Below are positions 59,811-64,000 of a stretch of DNA of 64,000 nucleotides, piece by piece (positions within the stretch are counted from its first letter, which is position 1; every line of letters starts with the position of its first letter). The stretch comes from Nocardioides sp. SLBN-35 (GTDB lineage Bacteria; Actinomycetota; Actinomycetes; Propionibacteriales; Nocardioidaceae). The notes under the pieces are model-generated. The model saw only the letters and a list, made by a program, of their open reading frames with translations. It was not told the origin of the DNA and searched no databases. The stretch spans positions 2,542,001-2,606,000 of the forward strand of contig NZ_VFNU01000001.1 in the NCBI RefSeq assembly GCF_006715725.1, read 5' to 3'. The translations under genes and the position numbers were made by a program.

Positions 59811-61097
59811 TCACGGGGCCCGCAGCTCGTTCCGCCGGACCTTGCCGGTGAGGGTGCGGGGCAGCTCGGCGAGGAAGGTGTAGTCCTTGGGCCGCTTCGG
59901 CGGTGCCAGGTGCTCGCGCGCGAACGCCCGGATCGCCTCCTCCGAGGGTCCGTCGGGGCCGGCCACCACCGCGGCGCAGACCCGCTGGCCCCACTGCGGG
60001 TCGTCGACGCCGTAGACCGCGATGTCGAGGACGCCGGGGCAGGTGCCGAGGACCTGCTCGACCTCGGTCGGGTAGACGTTGACGCCGCCGCTGATCACCA
60101 GGTCCTCGCGGCGGCCGTCGAGGTAGAGGTAGCCGTCTGCGTCGAGGCGGCCGAGGTCGCCGACGGTGAACGCCGGTCCGTCGGGGGTGTCGCGCCAGGC
60201 GGTGGCGGTCTTCTCGGGCGCGCCGAAGTAGGAGAAGCAGGCGTTCGGCGGGACGGCGCACCAGATCGTGCCGTCGGGGTCGGTCGTCAGGGTGCGGCCG
60301 GGTCGGGCGCGGCCGACGGTGCCGGGCCGCTCCAGCCACTCCTCGCTGCGACACGCCGTGAACTGCCCCTCCGTCGAGCCGTAGAACTCCCACGTCGAGC
60401 CCGGCGGGAAGGCGTCGATGATGCGGTGCTTGAGCTCGGTCGGGCAGGGTGCGCCGGCGTGCGCGACCAGTCGGTACGACGACAGGTCGGGCCTCCCGTG
60501 CTCGTCCCAGTACGCGAAGAGCCGCTGCAGGTGGGTCGGCACGCAGAACATCGTGGTCGGCCGCTCGGCCTCGATCGCCGCCGTCACCGCTGCCGGGTCG
60601 AACGGCCCGGGGATCACGAGCCGGCCGCCCGCGAGGATCGTGCCCATCGCGAAGCGTAGCGGTGCGGAGTGGTAGAGCGGGCTCAGGACCAGGTTGACGT
60701 CGTCGGGGGAGAAGCCCCACAGGTCGCGCTCCTCGGCGACCAGTGCCGCCGCGTCGGGCGGCGACAGCAGCCCGGACCAGACTCCCTTCGGCACCCCGGT
60801 CGTGCCGCTGGTGCAGTGCATCGGCCGGCCCAGCGGGAGACCGGCGCCGGGGAGGGGCGCCACGAGGGCGGCCAGCTCGTCCGTCGTCCGTACGACGGCC
60901 GTCGGCGCCAGGCCTTCGAGGATCCGTGACTGCTCGGCGGGGGTGAGTCGCGGGTCCAGCGGGATCGGGAAGACGCCGGCGGTGAGCATCCGGAGCACCG
61001 CGTCGACGTACGCATGGGAACCGGGCACGAGCAGCGCGACCCGGTCGCCGGGGTGCAGGGTCGGCTGCGAGGTGGGCTCGTCCATCGGGCGCATCAT
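59811..61097 (-). CDS. AMP-binding acyl-CoA synthetase/ligase, short form
   Basis: A 428-residue adenylate-forming enzyme, activating a carboxylate with ATP and CoA. The P-loop-like block is MHCTSGTTGVPKGVWSG (about residue 115). Then come STWEFYGSTEGQ, the hinge region DLGRLDADGYLYLDGRRED and the catalytic-lysine end LPRTLTGKVRRNEL. The usual N-terminal 60-80 residues are missing: it opens directly at GDRVALLVPGSHAYVDAV. ATGs at 61097, 61094 and 61085 are possible and none has an SD. The substrate is unknown. Confidence 0.83.
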   Translation of the reverse strand: MMRPMDEPTSQPTLHPGDRVALLVPGSHAYVDAVLRMLTAGVFPIPLDPRLTPAEQSRILEGLAPTAVVRTTDELAALVAPLPGAGLPLGRPMHCTSGTTGVPKGVWSGLLSPPDAAALVAEERDLWGFSPDDVNLVLSPLYHSAPLRFAMGTILAGGRLVIPGPFDPAAVTAAIEAERPTTMFCVPTHLQRLFAYWDEHGRPDLSSYRLVAHAGAPCPTELKHRIIDAFPPGSTWEFYGSTEGQFTACRSEEWLERPGTVGRARPGRTLTTDPDGTIWCAVPPNACFSYFGAPEKTATAWRDTPDGPAFTVGDLGRLDADGYLYLDGRREDLVISGGVNVYPTEVEQVLGTCPGVLDIAVYGVDDPQWGQRVCAAVVAGPDGPSEEAIRAFAREHLAPPKRPKDYTFLAELPRTLTGKVRRNELRAP

Positions 61098-61198
61098 CGC
61101 AGGTGCGTCGACGCCGACCGGACGGCGTATCAGGGACCTTGGCCCCGGGTGGTCGCCATTCGCCCGCGCCGCCCGCGGCGGTCGAGCAGGCTGGCGCG

Positions 61199-63964
61199 GT
61201 GGTGCGTGCTCTCCTGACCAGCCTGCTCGTGGCTGTCGTCGTCCTGCAGACGACCGGGTCGGATGCCGCCGCGCCCTCGGGCTCGGCGGCGCGTCCCACG
61301 GTGAGCGTCTCGCCGTCGTCCCCCCGGGTCGGCGAGGCGGTCCGCCTGCGCACCCGACTGCCCGGCGACGGCCGGCGGCCGGTGCGCATCGAGGAGTCGG
61401 TCGCCGGCCGTTGGGTCCGCGTCGCGCGGACCCGCACCGACCGCCGCGGCGTCGCCCGGGCCGAGCTGGTCGCCACCGCGGGTCCGGTCCGGTACCGCTT
61501 CCGGGCGCCGGCACACCGATCCGGCGGGCGCCGGCTGCCGGCCGCGGTCAGCCGCGTCGTCACGGTCACCGGTACGACCACGCCCGCCCCCGAGCCGCTC
61601 CCGCCGCCGCCCGGCGTCACCGTCGCCGTCGAGGGGCGCACGATCACCGCCACGACGACCGGCCGGGCGGACCGGGTCCGCTTCCTCGTCGACGGCGTCG
61701 CGGTCGCCGAGGACCCCGTCCCGCCTTGGCAGGCCGACCTGACCGCCGCCTCCGGGACGCACGACGTCGTGGCCCGCGCGATCGGCCGCGGCGGGAGCAC
61801 GCTGAGCGAGGCGGTGCTGGTCGACGTACCGGCGCCCGTCATCGGGGTCGACTCCGGCGTCGCCGACGGCTTCGCGATCGAGAAAGTGCAGGGCGGGCTG
61901 TCCCTGCCGACCAGCGCCGCGGTGCTGCCGAGTGGCGCGGTGCTGGTGACGGAGAAGGCCGGCCTGGTGCAGGCGGTCGAGCCCACCGGCGAGGGCGGCT
62001 TCGCCCCGCCGCGCGAGGTGCTCGACCTGCGCGACCTGGTGCGCGACGAGGGCGACGCCGGCCTCACCGGCATCGCCGTCGACCCCGGCTTCACTGACAA
62101 CGGCTACGTCTACCTCGCCCACGTGCTGGCCGACCCGGCCGACCCGGCCGACGGTACGGCGGACCGGCACAGCCAGCAGGTCGCGCGCTACACCTGGGAC
62201 GGCGACGCGCTCGACCCGTCGTCCCGCACCGTCGTGCTCGGCAGCGTCACCGGTCCCGGCTGCTGGGCCGACGAGAACGTCCGCACCCCCGACTGCCTCC
62301 CGCTGCGCGGCGACGCCCACACCATCGGCGACCTCGGCTTCGACGCCGCGGGCCGGCTGCTGGTGGGGGTCGGCGACGGCTCCCTCTACCTCACCTCCAA
62401 CGGCGTGCGCGGTCGCCTCGAGACCCTGCGCGCCCAGGACCCGCAGGTGCTCGCCGGCAAGGTGCTCCGGATCGACCCGGCCACCGGCCGCGGCGTGCCC
62501 GGCAACCCCGCCTACACCGGCGACGGCTCCGACAACGCCTCGCGGGTGCTGGCGCTCGGGCTGCGCAACCCGTTCCGGTTCGGCCTCCAGGGCGACCTGC
62601 TGATGATCGGCGAGGTCGGCGAGGGCAGCGCCGAGGAGGTCGACGTGGTCGACCTGGCCGCCTCCGCCGCCGCGCCGGCCAACTTCGGATGGCCCTGCCG
62701 GGAGGGCGCCGCCGCGACCGACCTCGGCGACGTCGACGACCCGGAGAGCCCGTGGCACGCGTGCGCGGCGGTCCGGGCCGACGGCGGGGCACGCGCGCCG
62801 TCGTACTCCTACCCGCACGCGACCGGCGGCGGCTCGGTCACCGGCGGCACGGTGCTGGCCGATCCGGCGTACCCGACCGGCACGCGTGGTCGCTACGTCT
62901 TCGGCGACTACGCCCAGAACCGGATCTGGACCGCCCACCTCGCCGTCGACGGCGACGTCACGGGTGTGGAGGTGCTCGCCGACACCACGGCGGCCGAGGG
63001 CCCGGTGAAGTTCCTGACCGGTCCGGACGGCCTGGTCTGGACGCTGTCGATCTACACCGGCAGCCTGCGCCGGATCCGCCCGACCGCCGCGGCGACGCCC
63101 GACCGGTGCCCCGAGGGCAGCTTCCGGCGTACCTTCCACGACCTCGACGGGGCCGACTCCGTGTTCGACCTGGACCTCGACCAGGTCGACCCCGCCTGGC
63201 GCTGGGTCTATCCCTACACCGCCGCGCAGCTGCCGGCCGAGCCGCTGGCCGAGGCGACCTGCGAGGCCGGGATCCGGCTCGAGCCGACGTCCGGCTCACC
63301 GTGGGCCGGCGCCGAGCACCCCGACGAGCGCGCCCACCCCGGCGACCGGTTCGGTACGGCGTGGCGCGGCCGGGTCGACCTCGCCGCCGGGACCTACCGG
63401 TTCTCGGTGCGCAGCGGCGAGTGGGTGCGGCTGTGGGTCGACGACCAGGTGGTCCACGACTTCTACGCCGGCAGCTTCTGGGCCGCCAGCCGCGACCACG
63501 ACGTGGTGCTGGCCGACGGGCTGCACGCCGTCCGTGCCGAGCTGGTCCACGGCGACGTCGCGAACGCGTCGGCCGAAGTGACCTGGACCCGGACCGGCGG
63601 CCCTCCGGTCGTGGCGCTGGCTGCGCCCGCCAACGGCTACGTCGCCGCCACCGGCGAGGTGTCGTTCACGATCGCCGCCAGCGACCCCGACGATGCCGAC
63701 GACCCCGACGGGACCGTGCTGGCCGACGGCGCCGAGCTCGCGGTCGACTTCCTGCACTACTCCGGCGGCACCTTCCACGCCCACCCCGTGCAGCGCGTCG
63801 ACGGCGTGGTCGCCGGCACCGTCCAGGTCAGCGACCTGCACGCGCCCGGTGCCGGGGTCGTCCGGCTGCGGGCCACCGTCACCGACAGCAGCGGGATCCG
63901 GAGCACCAGCGCGCCCGTCTACGTCTGCTTCCCGGGCGCCGCGGTCGGGCCGTGCGCGCCGTAG
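61199..63964 (+). CDS. Secreted sugar-dehydrogenase-like beta-propeller with PA14 and Ig-like domains
   Basis: A 921-residue exported protein. A signal peptide (about 1-27; LLTSLLVAVVVLQTTGSDAA) leads to two Ig-like segments. Then comes a six-bladed GSDH/PQQ-type propeller (about 225-625): GLSLPTSAAVLPSGAVLVTE, DAGLTGIAVDPGF, DLGFDAAGRLLVGVGDGS and LALGLRNPFRFGLQ. A PA14-like domain (about 690-800; AGTYRFSVRSGEWVRLWVDD) and a final Ig-like domain complete it. Such proteins may oxidise sugars or bind carbohydrate at the surface. GTG 61199 or 61202 are equally possible starts. It is monocistronic. Confidence 0.8.
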   Translation: MVRALLTSLLVAVVVLQTTGSDAAAPSGSAARPTVSVSPSSPRVGEAVRLRTRLPGDGRRPVRIEESVAGRWVRVARTRTDRRGVARAELVATAGPVRYRFRAPAHRSGGRRLPAAVSRVVTVTGTTTPAPEPLPPPPGVTVAVEGRTITATTTGRADRVRFLVDGVAVAEDPVPPWQADLTAASGTHDVVARAIGRGGSTLSEAVLVDVPAPVIGVDSGVADGFAIEKVQGGLSLPTSAAVLPSGAVLVTEKAGLVQAVEPTGEGGFAPPREVLDLRDLVRDEGDAGLTGIAVDPGFTDNGYVYLAHVLADPADPADGTADRHSQQVARYTWDGDALDPSSRTVVLGSVTGPGCWADENVRTPDCLPLRGDAHTIGDLGFDAAGRLLVGVGDGSLYLTSNGVRGRLETLRAQDPQVLAGKVLRIDPATGRGVPGNPAYTGDGSDNASRVLALGLRNPFRFGLQGDLLMIGEVGEGSAEEVDVVDLAASAAAPANFGWPCREGAAATDLGDVDDPESPWHACAAVRADGGARAPSYSYPHATGGGSVTGGTVLADPAYPTGTRGRYVFGDYAQNRIWTAHLAVDGDVTGVEVLADTTAAEGPVKFLTGPDGLVWTLSIYTGSLRRIRPTAAATPDRCPEGSFRRTFHDLDGADSVFDLDLDQVDPAWRWVYPYTAAQLPAEPLAEATCEAGIRLEPTSGSPWAGAEHPDERAHPGDRFGTAWRGRVDLAAGTYRFSVRSGEWVRLWVDDQVVHDFYAGSFWAASRDHDVVLADGLHAVRAELVHGDVANASAEVTWTRTGGPPVVALAAPANGYVAATGEVSFTIAASDPDDADDPDGTVLADGAELAVDFLHYSGGTFHAHPVQRVDGVVAGTVQVSDLHAPGAGVVRLRATVTDSSGIRSTSAPVYVCFPGAAVGPCAP

Positions 63965-63969
63965 CCGGA

Positions 63970-63984
63970 TAGGGTCCGCGTGTG
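63970..63984 (+). promoter_or_regulatory. Leaderless-type promoter of the gene at the right edge
   Basis: TAGGGT at 63970-63975, exactly six bases, then GTG at 63982. Confidence 0.65.
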
Positions 63985-64000
63985 CGCGTCGGATTGACCG
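63982..64000 (+). CDS. Start of a gene cut by the window end
   Basis: Only the first six codons (VRVGLT) are in the window, after a perfect leaderless-type promoter. An opening of this kind occurs in GT4 glycosyltransferases, but six residues cannot support an assignment. Confidence 0.5.

Overview
This window is chromosomal DNA from a high-GC actinobacterium, most likely Nocardioides or a close relative in the Propionibacteriales. That placement is an inference. It rests on the GC-rich codon use, the frequent GTG/TTG starts, and the gene order trpB-trpA-SCO1-lgt-gltB-gltD-pyk-pdtaR-livJHMGF-polA-rpsA. A DUF222/HNH (13E12-type) gene and a DUF6318 lipoprotein gene also fit. No phage, plasmid, IS or CRISPR structure is visible.

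Bases 1-17300 are core metabolism read mostly rightward. The segment starts inside trpB and continues with trpA, a SCO1-like copper-chaperone lipoprotein and lgt. Next come both glutamate synthase subunits (gltB, gltD), a strong terminator and pyk. On the other strand is a tRNA-Leu(CAA) followed closely by a free-standing HTH/LAGLIDADG endonuclease-like gene. Then come the ANTAR response regulator pdtaR and a five-gene branched-chain amino-acid ABC transporter operon closed by a very strong bidirectional terminator. From 17380 to 23702 there is a leftward polar amino-acid ABC transporter, a GNAT acetyltransferase, a hotdog thioesterase and polA.

Bases 23699-37510 form an envelope-glycan neighbourhood. 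It holds a MOP-type flippase, a 1337-residue AftD-like arabinosyltransferase with discoidin-type domains, two more large polytopic proteins, a 43-residue DUF2613-like peptide, GT2 and GT4 glycosyltransferases, a DUF3068 (PorA-like) protein, a CAT-fold acyltransferase and a methyltransferase. A secreted protein with three nearly identical Ig-like repeats and a calcium-binding type-3 repeat tail follows, then a second methyltransferase and rpsA.

Bases 42747-61097 are more accessory. The central theme is polyamine and GABA breakdown. A GlxA-type AraC regulator, a PucR regulator, a flavin amine oxidase (probably putrescine oxidase) and an agmatinase family enzyme lie together. About 6 kb further on are gabD-like, gdh and gabT genes read leftward from a second, divergent PucR regulator. 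Together these can be read as agmatine -> putrescine -> 4-aminobutanal -> GABA -> succinate semialdehyde -> succinate, with the dehydrogenase recycling glutamate to 2-oxoglutarate. The two halves are separated by a 13E12-type HNH gene, a PKD/DUF6318 lipoprotein pair, serA and a badly eroded sigma-factor gene. Perfect inverted repeats sit at all three regulator-linked intergenic regions. The window closes with a short AMP-binding ligase, a large secreted sugar-dehydrogenase/PA14 protein and the first codons of another gene.

A recurring feature is the pattern TANNNT, exactly six bases, then the GTG start with no ribosome binding site. It occurs before pyk, pdtaR, polA, the flippase gene, a methyltransferase gene, serA and the gene at the right edge. 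This strongly suggests leaderless transcripts.
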